DNA of 64,000 bases from Wagnerdoeblera intermedia (GCF_042647465.1 NZ_JBHRVN010000004.1), one strand, 5' to 3'. Numbered from the stretch's first letter, positions 34,387 through 43,933 are shown. Notes: a model not told the origin generated them from the sequence alone. Translations and numbers: made by a program.

Positions 34387-34440
34387 ATGCACACGGGCCG
34401 CTATGGCCCGTTTTTTGTTTTGGGGGTTCCCCATGTCTGA
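34387..34440 (+). CDS. possible 17-codon leader peptide (uORF) overlapping rimP
   Basis: ATG at 34387 opens MHTGRYGPFFVLGVPHV and stops at TGA 34438-34440, 5 bp past the start of rimP ATG in another frame. It runs straight through the leader terminator, so a ribosome translating it would melt that hairpin. The only SD-like sequence is CGGA, which is weak. Real translation is unproven; it may be chance. Confidence 0.3.
   Translation: MHTGRYGPFFVLGVPHV
34393..34416 (+). terminator. intrinsic terminator in the rimP leader
   Basis: Stem ACGGGCC / GGCCCGT with loop GCTAT followed by T6, ending 17 bp before the rimP ATG. It stands downstream of a good promoter, so it looks like a leader attenuator rather than the end of mtaB. 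Confidence 0.85.
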
Positions 34441-35062
34441 CCTGATTGCCAAAACCGCCATCGACCAGCGCCTCGCCGCTCTGGTGACCCCTGCCATCGA
34501 GGATCTGGGGTATGAGCTGGTGCGCATCCGCCTTATGGGTGGAAAAACGCGTATCCTGCAAATCATGGCAGATCGCCCGGAAGGCGGCATCAACGTGGAT
34601 GACTGCGCGAAAATTTCGACCGCAGTCTCGGCGGTTCTCGATGTCGAGGATCCGATTGAAGATAACTACACCCTTGAGGTGTCGTCGCCCGGGATTGACC
34701 GGCCGCTGACGCGCCTGAAGGACTTTGATATGTGGAACGGCTATGAGGCCCGGGTGGAAACCACCGAGCTGATTGACGGCCGTCGCCGCTTCAAGGGCTT
34801 CATTGCCGGCACTGAGGGCGATGAGGTTCTCATCACCCTCGATGAGGGTGGTGAAGAGGTTACCATTGGTCTGCAGTTTGAATGGCTCTCCGATGCCAAG
34901 CTCATCCTCACCGATGAGCTGATCGCTGAGATGCTGCGCCAGCGCAAAGAATCCGGTGCCTTTGATGGCGCGGACGTCGACGAATCCGGCTTCGAAGACA
35001 TCGAGACGGAAGATCACGAAGATGATGACGGGGAAGAAACCCCGGCACCGACCCGGCACTGA
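34433..35062 (+). CDS. rimP: ribosome maturation factor RimP
   Basis: Needed for 30S subunit maturation. The 209-aa protein begins with an alpha/beta domain (LGYELVRIRLMGGKTRILQIMADRPEGGINVDDCAK, seen as shorter conserved blocks), YTLEVSSPGIDRPL at the domain boundary, and an SH3-like C-terminal part. A charged acidic tail (DEDHEDDDGEE-like) follows. The ATG at 34433 is chosen for the family N terminus; an in-frame ATG at 34403 would begin inside the terminator hairpin. It precedes nusA by 12 bp. Confidence 0.94.
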   Translation: MSDLIAKTAIDQRLAALVTPAIEDLGYELVRIRLMGGKTRILQIMADRPEGGINVDDCAKISTAVSAVLDVEDPIEDNYTLEVSSPGIDRPLTRLKDFDMWNGYEARVETTELIDGRRRFKGFIAGTEGDEVLITLDEGGEEVTIGLQFEWLSDAKLILTDELIAEMLRQRKESGAFDGADVDESGFEDIETEDHEDDDGEETPAPTRH

Positions 35063-35074
35063 CAGGAGCCCGCA

Positions 35075-36685
35075 ATGGCCATTACCTCTGCCAACCAGCT
35101 TGAACTTCTGCAAACCGCTGAGGCGGTCGCGCGCGAGAAGATGATTGACCCTGACCTGGTGATCCAGGCCATGGAAGACAGTCTCGCCCGTGCCGCCAAG
35201 TCGCGGTATGGCGCGGATATGGATATCCGTGTGAAGATCGACCGCAAAACCGGTCGTGCCACCTTCGCACGCATCCGCACCGTGGTCGAAGATGACGCGG
35301 TCGAGAATTATCACGCACAGCTGACCGTCAAGCAGGCGAAGTCCTATCTGGCAGATCCGCAGATCGGCGATGAAATCATCGACGAAGTGCCGCCGGTTGA
35401 TCTGGGCCGCATCGCGGCACAATCGGCCAAGCAGGTGATCCTTCAGAAGGTCCGCGAAGCTGAGCGTGACCGTCAGTACGAAGAGTTCAAAGACCGCCAG
35501 GGCACCATCATCAACGGGACCGTCAAGCGCGAAGAATACGGCAATGTCATCGTCGACATCGGTCGTGGCGAAGGCATCCTGCGTCGCAACGACAAGATCG
35601 GCCGCGAAAGCTACCGCATCGGCGACCGCATCCGCGCCTATGTCAAAGACGTGCGCCGCGAAGCCCGTGGCCCGCAGGTCTTCCTGTCGCGGACCGCGCC
35701 GGAATTCATGTCCGCGCTCTTCAAGATGGAAGTGCCGGAAATCTATGATGGCATCATCGAGATTAAAGCCGTGGCCCGTGACCCGGGTTCGCGCGCCAAG
35801 ATCGCTGTGATCTCCTATGACAACTCGATCGATCCGGTCGGGGCCTGCGTCGGTATGCGCGGTTCGCGCGTTCAGGCCGTGGTGAATGAGCTTCAGGGCG
35901 AGAAGATCGACATTATTCCGTGGAATGCGGATGTGGCGACCTTCCTCGTGAACGCTCTGCAGCCGGCAGAAGTCTCGAAAGTGGTCTTCGATGAAGATGC
36001 GTCGAAAATCGAAGTCGTGGTCCCGGATGAGCAGCTTTCGCTGGCTATCGGCCGTCGTGGTCAGAACGTGCGCCTGGCCTCGCAGCTGACCGCGCTTGAT
36101 ATCGACATCATGACCGAAGCCGATGAATCGGCCCGCCGTCAGGCTGAATTCGCCGAGCGGACCAAACTCTTCATGGACACCCTTGATGTCGATGAGATGA
36201 TGGCGCAGCTGCTGGTTGCTGAAGGCTTCACCAACCTCGAAGAGGTCGCCTATGTCGAGCTCGATGAGCTGCTTGGCATTGACGGCTTTGACGATTCGAC
36301 CGCGTCTGAGCTTCAGGCCCGTGCCCGCGACTTCATCGAAGAGCAGGCCCGCAAAGCCCTCGAAGCCGCCCGTAAGGCCGGTGTTGAGGACAGCCTGATC
36401 AACTTCGAAGGCCTGACGCCCCAGATGCTGGAAGCGCTTGGCAAAGACGGCATCAAGTCGCTCGAAGACTTCGCGACCTGCGCCGACTGGGAACTGGCCG
36501 GTGGCTGGACCATGGAAAATGGTCAGCGCAAGAAAGACGTGGGCATCCTTGAGCAGTTCGACATGAACCTCGAGGAAGCACAGACCCTCATCATGACCGC
36601 ACGTGTCATGCTGGGCTGGGTGGATCCGACTGAGCTGGAAACCGCCGACGAAGACGTTGAAGAAACCGAAGAGGACGAAGCCTGA
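35075..36685 (+). CDS. nusA: transcription termination/antitermination protein NusA
   Basis: RNA polymerase-binding elongation factor. The 536-aa protein has the N-terminal domain (MEDSLARAAKSRYG block), an S1 domain around residues 135-200 (GTVKREEYGNVIVDIGRGEG), two KH domains (PGSRAKIAVISYD and the LSLAIGRRGQNVRLA GXXG loop), then two C-terminal acidic repeats rich in helix-hairpin-helix-like sequence. The alphaproteobacterial form is full-length with an acidic end. It is 12 bp after rimP and 26 bp before the YlxR gene. Confidence 0.97.
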   Translation: MAITSANQLELLQTAEAVAREKMIDPDLVIQAMEDSLARAAKSRYGADMDIRVKIDRKTGRATFARIRTVVEDDAVENYHAQLTVKQAKSYLADPQIGDEIIDEVPPVDLGRIAAQSAKQVILQKVREAERDRQYEEFKDRQGTIINGTVKREEYGNVIVDIGRGEGILRRNDKIGRESYRIGDRIRAYVKDVRREARGPQVFLSRTAPEFMSALFKMEVPEIYDGIIEIKAVARDPGSRAKIAVISYDNSIDPVGACVGMRGSRVQAVVNELQGEKIDIIPWNADVATFLVNALQPAEVSKVVFDEDASKIEVVVPDEQLSLAIGRRGQNVRLASQLTALDIDIMTEADESARRQAEFAERTKLFMDTLDVDEMMAQLLVAEGFTNLEEVAYVELDELLGIDGFDDSTASELQARARDFIEEQARKALEAARKAGVEDSLINFEGLTPQMLEALGKDGIKSLEDFATCADWELAGGWTMENGQRKKDVGILEQFDMNLEEAQTLIMTARVMLGWVDPTELETADEDVEETEEDEA

Positions 36686-36711
36686 TCTCAGGCTTCGGGA
36701 TGTGACGTAAG

Positions 36712-37356
36712 ATGACCCGTGGTGGCAAAGAGAAGATGCAGGATGACCCCGAGCGCAAGTGTATTGCGACCGGGGAGGTCCAGCCGAAAGCCGGATTGAT
36801 CCGCTTTGTTGCGGGTCCCGGCGGCGAGCTGTGCCCGGATCTGCTCGGAAAGCTGCCCGGGCGCGGTTTTTATGTCGCATCTGAGCGCGCAGCTCTTGAA
36901 AAAGCGGTCAGCAAGGGCCTTTTCTCCCGTGCTGCCCGCACTCAGGTCACCGTTCCGCCGGATCTCATCGATCTGATTGAACGGGGCCTGGCACGACGAG
37001 TGGCGGATCTTATCGCAATGGCGCGCAAAGCGGGCCAGGCGGTTTCGGGTCTGTCGAAGGTGAAGGACTGGCTGGAAAAAGGGCAGGCTGACATCCTGAT
37101 CCAGGCCAGTGACGGGTCGGAGCGTGAGAAATCCCGCCTTCGTCCCCCGCGCGGAACGGATGCCTATATCGGCTGCCTGACCGCTGATGAATTGGGTTTG
37201 GCTTTCGGCCGTGAACGTGTCATACACGGCGCGCTTGCGGCTGGTGGTCTCAACGAACGTGTTGTAGACGAAGCGGCAAGGCTTGCGGGGCTGCGAAATG
37301 TGCAGCCGCAGGCAGGTCGGCGGCGGGACCGCCGGGAAGGAAACGAAGACGCATGA
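36712..37356 (+). CDS. YlxR/DUF448 RNA-binding protein with a C-terminal L7Ae-like domain
   Basis: 214-aa two-domain protein between nusA and infB. Residues about 10-90 contain the YlxR signature (ERKCIATGEVQPKAGLIRF, then LPGRGFYV). Residues 95-190 resemble the L7Ae/L30e kink-turn fold (ARKAGQAVSGLSKVKDWLEKG, then an IQASD strand). Such fusions are standard in alphaproteobacteria; the domain is thought to bind RNA, but its job is not defined. It overlaps infB by 4 bp (ATGA), so its level is tied to IF-2. Confidence 0.9.
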   Translation: MTRGGKEKMQDDPERKCIATGEVQPKAGLIRFVAGPGGELCPDLLGKLPGRGFYVASERAALEKAVSKGLFSRAARTQVTVPPDLIDLIERGLARRVADLIAMARKAGQAVSGLSKVKDWLEKGQADILIQASDGSEREKSRLRPPRGTDAYIGCLTADELGLAFGRERVIHGALAAGGLNERVVDEAARLAGLRNVQPQAGRRRDRREGNEDA

Positions 37357-39893
37357 GCGATACTGACGGCAAAAAACCCCTCGGGCTGGGTGGCGGGACG
37401 CGTGGTCCGGGCCAGGTGAAGCAAAGCTTCAGCCACGGCCGCACGAAATCCGTTGCTGTGGAGGTCAAACGCAAACGCGTTGTGGTCCCCCAAAAGCCTG
37501 GCGGTGCCGGTGGTGCCGGCGGCTCCTCGCATTCTCTCGGGGATCCCTCGAAGCGCCCGGCCGGCATCTCCGATGCTGAGATGGAACGCCGTCTCGCTGC
37601 TCTGCGCGCTGCAAAAGCGCGCGAGGCAGACGAGGCTGCACAGCGTGCTGCTGATGAAAAGGCACGCGAAGAAGAACGCCAGCGCAAGCGTGAAGAGCTT
37701 GAAGCCCGCGAACGCGAAGAGCGTGAGCGTGCAGAAGCTGCTGCCCGCAAGGCGGAAGAAGAAGCCCGCCTGAAAGCGGAAGAGGATGCAAAAGCCAAGC
37801 GCGAGGCAGAGATTGCCCGCCGCGCCGCCAATGCTCCGGCCCGCGTTGCTGCGGCCACCGCAACCCCCGGCTCGCCGGCGGATGAACAGCGCCCGACCCC
37901 GAACCGCCCTGCACCGGCAAACACCGTGCAGCGCAAGGCCGAGCGTGAACGCGAAGAGCGTGGCAACAACCGTGCCCGCACCGGTGACGAAGGTCGCCGT
38001 GCAGGCAAGCTGACCCTGTCGAACGCGACCTCGGAAGAGGGCGGTCGTCAGCGTTCGCTGGCTGCGATGAAGCGCAAGCAGGAAAAAGCCCGTCAGAAAG
38101 CCATGGGTTTCGGCCAGAAAGCCGAAAAACAGGTTCGTGACGTGCAGCTGCCTGAGACCATCGTCGTTCAGGAACTGGCGAACCGGATGGCCGAACGTGC
38201 TGCCGATGTCGTCAAGTCCCTGATGAAGATGGGCATGATGGTCAGCATGAACCAGGCCATCGATGCGGATACTGCTGAGCTTGTGATCGAAGAATTCGGC
38301 CACAAAGCCGTGCGCGTCTCTGACTCGGACGTGGAACAGGTCATCGACACCGTCGTCGACTCGGAAGAAAATCTGCTGCCGCGTGCGCCGGTCGTTACCA
38401 TCATGGGTCACGTTGACCATGGTAAGACCTCGCTTCTCGACCGCATCCGCAAAGCCAATATCGCGACCGGTGAAGCCGGCGGGATCACCCAGCACATCGG
38501 TGCTTACCAGGTGAAAACGCCTTCGGGTCAGCTGGTGACTTTCCTCGATACCCCTGGCCACGCAGCGTTTACCTCGATGCGGGCCCGTGGTGCGAATGTC
38601 ACCGACATCGTGGTCCTGGTCGTTGCAGCGGATGACGCTGTGATGCCGCAGACCGTTGAGGCGATCCACCACGCGAAAGCGGCGGGCGTTCCGATCATCG
38701 TGGCCATCAACAAGATGGACAAGCATTCGGCGAACCCGACGAAAGTGCGTACCGACCTTCTGCAGCACGAAATCGTTGTGGAAGCCATGTCGGGTGACGT
38801 CCAGGACGTCGAAGTCTCGGCTCATACGGGCATGGGCATCGACAAGCTTCTGGAAGCCATCTCACTGCAGGCAGAGATCCTTGAGCTGAAGGCCAACCCG
38901 AACCGTGACGGTATGGGTGCTGTGGTTGAAGCCAAACTCGACGTCGGCCGTGGTCCGGTTGCCACCGTTCTGGTTCAGAACGGCACTCTGCGCAAAGGCG
39001 ATATCTTCGTCGTCGGCCAGAAGTGGGGTAAGGTTCGTGCGCTGCTGAACGACAAAGGCGAAACCATTACTGAGGCCGGTCCTTCGACCCCGGTCGAAGT
39101 TCTGGGTCTCAACGGCACGCCTTCGGCTGGTGACGTTCTGAACGTCGTTCCGACCGAAGCGCAGGCCCGTGAGATTGCTGACTATCGTGAGCAGACCACC
39201 AAGGACAAACGCGCCGCTGCCGGTGCTGCAACCACGCTGGAACAGCTGATGGCGAAAGCCAAAGCCGATCTGAACGTGGCAGAGCTGCCGGTCATCGTGA
39301 AAGCGGACGTTCAGGGTTCGGCTGAAGCCATCGTTCAGGCGCTGGAAAAAGTCGGCAACGAAGAAGTCCGTGTCCGCATCCTGCACTATGGTGTCGGCGC
39401 GATCACCGACTCGGACGTTGGTCTGGCAGAAGCCTCGAAAGCACCGATCCTGGCGTTCAACGTGCGTGCCAATGCGATGGCCCGTTCGTCGGCCCAGCAG
39501 AAAGGTGTCGAGATCCGCTACTACTCGATCATCTACGATCTGCTGGATGACATCAAAAAGGCGGCCTCGGGCCTGCTCAAAGCCGAAGTGCGCGAACACT
39601 TCATCGGCTATGCGCAGATCAAGGAAGTCTTCCGCATCACCGGCGTTGGCAACGTGGCTGGCTGTCTCGTTACCGAAGGTGTCGCCCGTCGTTCGGCTGG
39701 TGTGCGTCTTCTGCGCGACAACGTGGTTATCCACGAAGGCACGCTCAAGACCCTCAAGCGCTTCAAAGACGAAGTCAAAGAAGTGCAGTCGGGTCAGGAG
39801 TGCGGCATGGCCTTTGAGCGTTATGAAGACGTTCGTGCGGGCGATGTCATCGAGATCTTCGAGCGCGAGACGGTGGAACGCACCCTCGCCTGA
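37353..39893 (+). CDS. infB: translation initiation factor IF-2
   Basis: GTPase that delivers initiator tRNA to the 30S subunit. The 846-aa protein begins with a highly charged, Ala/Glu/Arg-rich low-complexity region (about residues 60-250), then the G domain with G1 GHVDHGKTSLLD near residue 352, DTPGHAAF, and NKMDKH, followed by domains II-IV ending in EVQSGQECGMAFERYEDVRAGD. Codon use is strongly biased, as in rpsA. It is the last gene of the rimP operon and ends at a strong terminator. Confidence 0.98.
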   Translation: MSDTDGKKPLGLGGGTRGPGQVKQSFSHGRTKSVAVEVKRKRVVVPQKPGGAGGAGGSSHSLGDPSKRPAGISDAEMERRLAALRAAKAREADEAAQRAADEKAREEERQRKREELEAREREERERAEAAARKAEEEARLKAEEDAKAKREAEIARRAANAPARVAAATATPGSPADEQRPTPNRPAPANTVQRKAEREREERGNNRARTGDEGRRAGKLTLSNATSEEGGRQRSLAAMKRKQEKARQKAMGFGQKAEKQVRDVQLPETIVVQELANRMAERAADVVKSLMKMGMMVSMNQAIDADTAELVIEEFGHKAVRVSDSDVEQVIDTVVDSEENLLPRAPVVTIMGHVDHGKTSLLDRIRKANIATGEAGGITQHIGAYQVKTPSGQLVTFLDTPGHAAFTSMRARGANVTDIVVLVVAADDAVMPQTVEAIHHAKAAGVPIIVAINKMDKHSANPTKVRTDLLQHEIVVEAMSGDVQDVEVSAHTGMGIDKLLEAISLQAEILELKANPNRDGMGAVVEAKLDVGRGPVATVLVQNGTLRKGDIFVVGQKWGKVRALLNDKGETITEAGPSTPVEVLGLNGTPSAGDVLNVVPTEAQAREIADYREQTTKDKRAAAGAATTLEQLMAKAKADLNVAELPVIVKADVQGSAEAIVQALEKVGNEEVRVRILHYGVGAITDSDVGLAEASKAPILAFNVRANAMARSSAQQKGVEIRYYSIIYDLLDDIKKAASGLLKAEVREHFIGYAQIKEVFRITGVGNVAGCLVTEGVARRSAGVRLLRDNVVIHEGTLKTLKRFKDEVKEVQSGQECGMAFERYEDVRAGDVIEIFERETVERTLA

Positions 39894-39913
39894 TCGCAGG
39901 ATCAATAAAATTG

Positions 39914-39942
39914 AAAAGGCGGGTCTTCGGATCCGCCTTTTT
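39914..39942 (+). terminator. intrinsic terminator after infB
   Basis: Stem AAAAGGCGGGTC / GATCCGCCTTTT (with one G-U pair) around a TTCG tetraloop, then T5CTTT. The left A-run makes it usable by the convergent hydrolase gene as well. Confidence 0.9.
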
Positions 39943-39949
39943 CTTTGTC

Positions 39950-40666
39950 TCAGGCTTTGTCCTGGCGTGTGACTTCAGCGACCAGGGCGACCAGGGCAGA
40001 GGTCACGACCTCGGGCTGTTCCATCGGGGTCATATGGCCTGCCTCTTTTACGCGCAGGAACCTGGCGCGCGGGATCAGCGCGGCCATCTGCTCGTGCAGG
40101 GCCATAGGGGTGATCCGGTCTTCCTCACCACAGAGGATCAGGACGGGGCAGGTCAGGCTGGCCAGAAGTCTGCGGGTATCCGGTCGCTCAAGCAGGCTCT
40201 GGCGGATGAAAACCTCAGCGCCAAGGCGGGCCGTCATGGCCTGGATGCGGGTGGCGATATCGCCTTTGCTGATATTTTGCGGTGCCAGATAGCTTGCCAG
40301 CAGCCGGTCGCCCATGCCGATAAAGCGGGAGCCGTTCTGCACGGATTTCACCATGGCGAGGCGGCGGGCCTCAGCTTCCGGCGTGTCCGGCAGCATGGTG
40401 GTGTCCAGAAGCCCAAGGCCGAGGACCCTTGCCGGGGCGAGCCGGCAGATTCCCTGAGCAACGATGCCGCCTAGCGAAAAGCCCGTGAGGATGAAATCCC
40501 CGGAGTGCTCCGCCAGAACCTGGCGGGCGAGGGCCTCAAGGTTCTCACCTTGGGTGATATCGGCCACTGTCACATCCGCCACCAGCGACAGCGGCGCGAT
40601 CTGGTCCCGCCAGAGGTCCGCATCATTGAGGGTGCCGGGGATCAGGACAAGCGAGGGGCGGGGCAT
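39950..40666 (-). CDS. alpha/beta-fold hydrolase
   Basis: A 238-aa alpha/beta hydrolase of unknown substrate. The nucleophile elbow is GFSLGG near residue 82, a catalytic Asp lies in GEEDRITP, and the His lies in EAGHMTPME; the overall layout resembles the pimeloyl/3-oxoadipate enol-lactonase class. It is convergent with infB. The AGG codon inside RARFLRV is part of a CGCCAGGTT motif. It may form a loose unit with the CoA transferase 70 bp upstream. Confidence 0.85.
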   Translation of the reverse strand: MPRPSLVLIPGTLNDADLWRDQIAPLSLVADVTVADITQGENLEALARQVLAEHSGDFILTGFSLGGIVAQGICRLAPARVLGLGLLDTTMLPDTPEAEARRLAMVKSVQNGSRFIGMGDRLLASYLAPQNISKGDIATRIQAMTARLGAEVFIRQSLLERPDTRRLLASLTCPVLILCGEEDRITPMALHEQMAALIPRARFLRVKEAGHMTPMEQPEVVTSALVALVAEVTRQDKA

Positions 40667-40735
40667 GGGGGTATCCTCAGGAAACGATGGGAAAAGGATA
40701 CTCTCTGCCTCCGCCTGCGACCAGCACAGCGCGTG

Positions 40736-41842
40736 TCAGACCTGGCGCGGCTTTTGCGGCAGGCTGGGGACTGCCCCATAGGCACGCTCTTCCCCGGCAA
40801 AGCGGGGGGCGGGGGCAGGGTAGCTGACCTGACCCTGCGGGGTCCCAACCGTGATGCGCCGCAGATGCGGATGGCGCGAGAGGGCCGCCATATCGTTCAC
40901 AAAGGCGAAGGCGATATCCGCGCGGCTCAGGACCGCGGCCGCTTCCTCAGCACTCAGAGCGGCCAGGGCTGCAGCGACCCGGGCGTCGGTCTCAGAGCGG
41001 TTTTGTACCCGCGCCAGGTTCGTCGCAAAGCGGGCGTCCTGGCCCAAAGCAGCCTCGCCAAGAAGCTCAGCCGCCAGGCTGCGCCATTCGCGGTCATTTT
41101 GCACCGACAGCAGAATCTGCCCGCCGCAGCGGCAGTCAAAGACACCATAGGGCGCGATCGAGGGATGTCTCAGCCCGTTGCGACCTGGCGGTTGCCCGGC
41201 TTCCGCGTTCAGAAGCGGCACAGTCAGCCAGTCCGCCATGACGTCAAACATCGAGATATGGATATCCGCGCCCTGGCCCGTGACCCCGCGCCGGATCAGC
41301 GCCTCCAGGATCGCGGCATGGGCGGTGGCACCGGTGGCGATATCGACCACTGAAATTCCCACCCGGGCCGGGGACTCCGGTCCGCCGGTCAGTGAGGCGA
41401 GCCCGGATTCGGCCTGGATCAGCAGATCATAAGCCTTGCGCGAGGCCATGGGGCCGCTTTCGCCGTAACCGCTGATCACGCAGCTGATGAGGCGCGGGTT
41501 GTGCTTTTGCAGGGCCTCAGCGCTGAACCCGAGCCGTGCCAGCGCGCCAGGTTTCAGGTTTTGCACCAGGACATCGGCGCCGCTTAGCAGATCCCACAGG
41601 ACCTGGCGGTCGGCCTCCAGGCTCAGATCCGCAACCACCACCTCTTTGCCGCGATTGAGCCAGACGAAATAGCTCGACTGCCCCTTTGCCGCGCGGTCAT
41701 AGCCACGGGCGAAATCGCCCTCGGGGCGCTCGATGCGGATCACCCGCGCGCCTGCATCCGCAAGGCGTGAGGTGGCAAAGGGGGCCGCGACCGCCTGTTC
41801 CACCGCAATGACCGTCAGCCCCTCCAGCGGCAGCACCATCAA
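40736..41842 (-). CDS. CaiB/BaiF family (class III) CoA transferase
   Basis: Transfers CoA between carboxylic acids; 368 aa. Motifs are the N-terminal LPLEGLTVIAVEQAVAAPFA, the ADVLVQNLKPGALARLGF block and the VVDIATG segment that holds the presumed catalytic Asp. It overlaps the acyl-CoA dehydrogenase gene by 4 bp, so the two act together, probably activating and then oxidising an organic acid. The substrate cannot be read from sequence. Confidence 0.9.
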   Translation of the reverse strand: MMVLPLEGLTVIAVEQAVAAPFATSRLADAGARVIRIERPEGDFARGYDRAAKGQSSYFVWLNRGKEVVVADLSLEADRQVLWDLLSGADVLVQNLKPGALARLGFSAEALQKHNPRLISCVISGYGESGPMASRKAYDLLIQAESGLASLTGGPESPARVGISVVDIATGATAHAAILEALIRRGVTGQGADIHISMFDVMADWLTVPLLNAEAGQPPGRNGLRHPSIAPYGVFDCRCGGQILLSVQNDREWRSLAAELLGEAALGQDARFATNLARVQNRSETDARVAAALAALSAEEAAAVLSRADIAFAFVNDMAALSRHPHLRRITVGTPQGQVSYPAPAPRFAGEERAYGAVPSLPQKPRQV

Positions 41843-43002
41843 AAGCTCCTCGGCAGGCCCAGGATATGTTCGGCGACGTAAGAGAGGATCAGGTTGGTCG
41901 AAATCGGCGCGACCTGGTAAAGCCGCGTCTCGCGGAATTTCCGCTCAACATCATATTCACAGGCAAAGCCGAAGCCGCCGTGAAACTGAATGCAGGCATT
42001 GGCCGCCTCCCAGGAGGCTTTGGCCGCGAGATATTTCGCCATATTGGCCTGGGCCCCGCAGTCGAGCCCTGCGTCATAGCGCCGGCAGGCTTCATAGCGC
42101 ATGAGATTGGCGGCCTCGATCTCGATGAAGGCCTCGGCGATCGGGAACTGCACGCCCTGGTTCTGGCCGATGGGACGGCCAAAGACCACGCGCTCTTTGG
42201 CGTATTGGGTGACCTTATCAGTGAACCAATAGCCGTCCCCGATGCATTCCGCCGCGATCAGCGTGCGCTCAGCATTCAGCCCGGTGAGGATATATTTAAA
42301 GCCCTGGCCCTCTTCGCCGATCAGATTGTCGGCGGGGATTTCAAGCTCATCAAAGAAGACCTCATTGGTCTCATGGTTGACCATATTGAGGATGGGCCGG
42401 ATCACCATGCCCGACTTCATCGCCTCTTTCACATCGACCAGAAAAATCGACAGGCCTTCCGATTTCTTCTTCACCTCGGCAAGCGGCGTGGTGCGCGCCA
42501 GCAGGATCATCAGATCTGAATGCTGAATGCGGCTGATAAAGACCTTCTGTCCGTTGATGACATAGCGGTCGCCGCGCTTGACGGCGGTGGTTTTGATTTT
42601 TGTGGTGTCGGTGCCGGTGGTGGGTTCGGTCACCGCCATGCTCTGCAGGCGCAGCTCGCCGCTGGCGATTTTTGGCAGATAGAACCGGCGTTGTGCCTCT
42701 GATCCGTGGCGGATCAGGGTGTTCATATTATACATCTGCCCGTGGCAGGCGCCGGAATTGCCGCCCGCGCGGTTGATCTCTTCCATGATGACGGAGGCTT
42801 CCGTCAGCCCCAGGCCGGAGCCGCCGTAAGCCTCAGGGATCAGGGCCGCCATCCAGCCCGCTTTGGTCAGCGCTGCGACGAAGTCCTCCGGATAGCCCCG
42901 CGCCTCATCCACTTTGCGGTGATATTCGGCGGGAAAGTCTGCGCAGAGCGCGCGGACGGCATCGCGGATGTCCTGGAAGGTGTCTTCGGCAGCGCGGGTC
43001 AT
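41839..43002 (-). CDS. acyl-CoA dehydrogenase family protein
   Basis: FAD-dependent dehydrogenase of 387 aa. It has the AVTEPTTGTDTTKIKTTA flavin-contact segment, the QVKFxR-type region, FHGGFGFACEYDVERKFRE and a C-terminal YQVAPIST. The position that holds the catalytic Glu in medium-chain enzymes (YEGT) reads YQVA, so the base may instead be the Glu in LNAERTLIA, as in isovaleryl-CoA dehydrogenase. It is coupled to the CoA transferase gene. Physiological substrate unknown. Confidence 0.92.
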   Translation of the reverse strand: MTRAAEDTFQDIRDAVRALCADFPAEYHRKVDEARGYPEDFVAALTKAGWMAALIPEAYGGSGLGLTEASVIMEEINRAGGNSGACHGQMYNMNTLIRHGSEAQRRFYLPKIASGELRLQSMAVTEPTTGTDTTKIKTTAVKRGDRYVINGQKVFISRIQHSDLMILLARTTPLAEVKKKSEGLSIFLVDVKEAMKSGMVIRPILNMVNHETNEVFFDELEIPADNLIGEEGQGFKYILTGLNAERTLIAAECIGDGYWFTDKVTQYAKERVVFGRPIGQNQGVQFPIAEAFIEIEAANLMRYEACRRYDAGLDCGAQANMAKYLAAKASWEAANACIQFHGGFGFACEYDVERKFRETRLYQVAPISTNLILSYVAEHILGLPRSF

Positions 43003-43123
43003 GGATCTCTCATGGCAGTTCGGTCTGCGCTGAGAGTGTGCGGCGGGCTGCTATAAGTCAAATATCTGTATTCTCTGACAGATATCGCGTGATCTTATGG
43101 CAGCCCCCCCGGCAGGCGCGGGA

Positions 43124-43933
43124 TCAGAAATTCAGCTCAAAACCCGGCAGGCGCAGCTCTTTCATCAGGTCGCGCAGTTCCTGGCGGGCCGCGACGTTCG
43201 AGATGCTGAGGCTTTCGACACCGACATCTTTCAGATCCAGAAGCGTCAGCCCGCGCGGGAACAGTTCGCGGAAGATAACCCGCTCGGAGAAACCGGGGAT
43301 CACGCGGAAGCCAATGCGGCGCGAGAGATCTTCCAGCGCTTTGCCGACCTTCTTCTTGTTATGCATCTGCTGGGCACCAAGGCGGTTGCGCAGCACGATC
43401 CAGTCGATCGGCTTCAGCCCGGCCTGGGCGCGCAGCTGACGGGCCTGCCAGACCATCTCGGCGTAGATCGAGGGGCCTTTGATCTTGCCGGTCTCAGGCT
43501 CAATGCGGGCCAGCAGGTCAAAATCGACAAAGCTGTCGTTCATGGGCGTAATCAGCGTATCGGCCAGCGAATGGGCCAGCTGGCTCAGCCGCGTGTGGCT
43601 GCCGGGACAGTCGATCAGGATGAAATCGCACAGCTGGTCAAGTTCAGCCACCACCGAGGACAGGCGGTGGTCAGTGGCGTTCTCGCCAGGTTGCAGCGCG
43701 CCTGCAGCCACATCCGGCAGATCGCGCAGAATGGGCGTCGGCAGGTTCAGCCCGGTCTGCTGCAGATAGGCCATGCGGTTTTCAATATAGCGCCCGAAGC
43801 TGCGCTGGCGCAGGTCCAGATCAACCGCGCCGACCCGAAAGCCCGCCCGTACCAGAGCCGTCGCCACATGCATACAGGTCGTGGATTTCCCCGAGCCGCC
43901 CTTTTCGTTGCCGACCGCGATGATATGCGCCAT
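43124..43933 (-). CDS. mipZ: division-plane positioning ATPase MipZ
   Basis: ParA-family ATPase that is recruited by ParB and inhibits FtsZ assembly near the poles in Caulobacter and relatives. The 269-aa protein has the deviant Walker A NEKGGSGKST near residue 8, a DLDLRQRSFGRYIENR block typical of MipZ, and Walker B LIDCPGSHTRLSQ. The region after it (NDSFVDFDLL) is also MipZ-specific. It lies 29 kb from parAB in this window and is not in an operon with it. A 42-bp gap separates it from the glycosyltransferase gene. Confidence 0.94.
   Translation of the reverse strand: MAHIIAVGNEKGGSGKSTTCMHVATALVRAGFRVGAVDLDLRQRSFGRYIENRMAYLQQTGLNLPTPILRDLPDVAAGALQPGENATDHRLSSVVAELDQLCDFILIDCPGSHTRLSQLAHSLADTLITPMNDSFVDFDLLARIEPETGKIKGPSIYAEMVWQARQLRAQAGLKPIDWIVLRNRLGAQQMHNKKKVGKALEDLSRRIGFRVIPGFSERVIFRELFPRGLTLLDLKDVGVESLSISNVAARQELRDLMKELRLPGFELNF

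Noticed and set aside
34403..34432. Upstream in-frame ATG as start of rimP
   Set aside because: It lies inside the leader terminator and would add ten non-conserved residues; the ATG at 34433 has the family N terminus.
34280..36880. An 866-codon minus-strand open frame opposite rimP and nusA
   Set aside because: It covers the rimP promoter, terminator and two conserved genes on the other strand; no domain visible.
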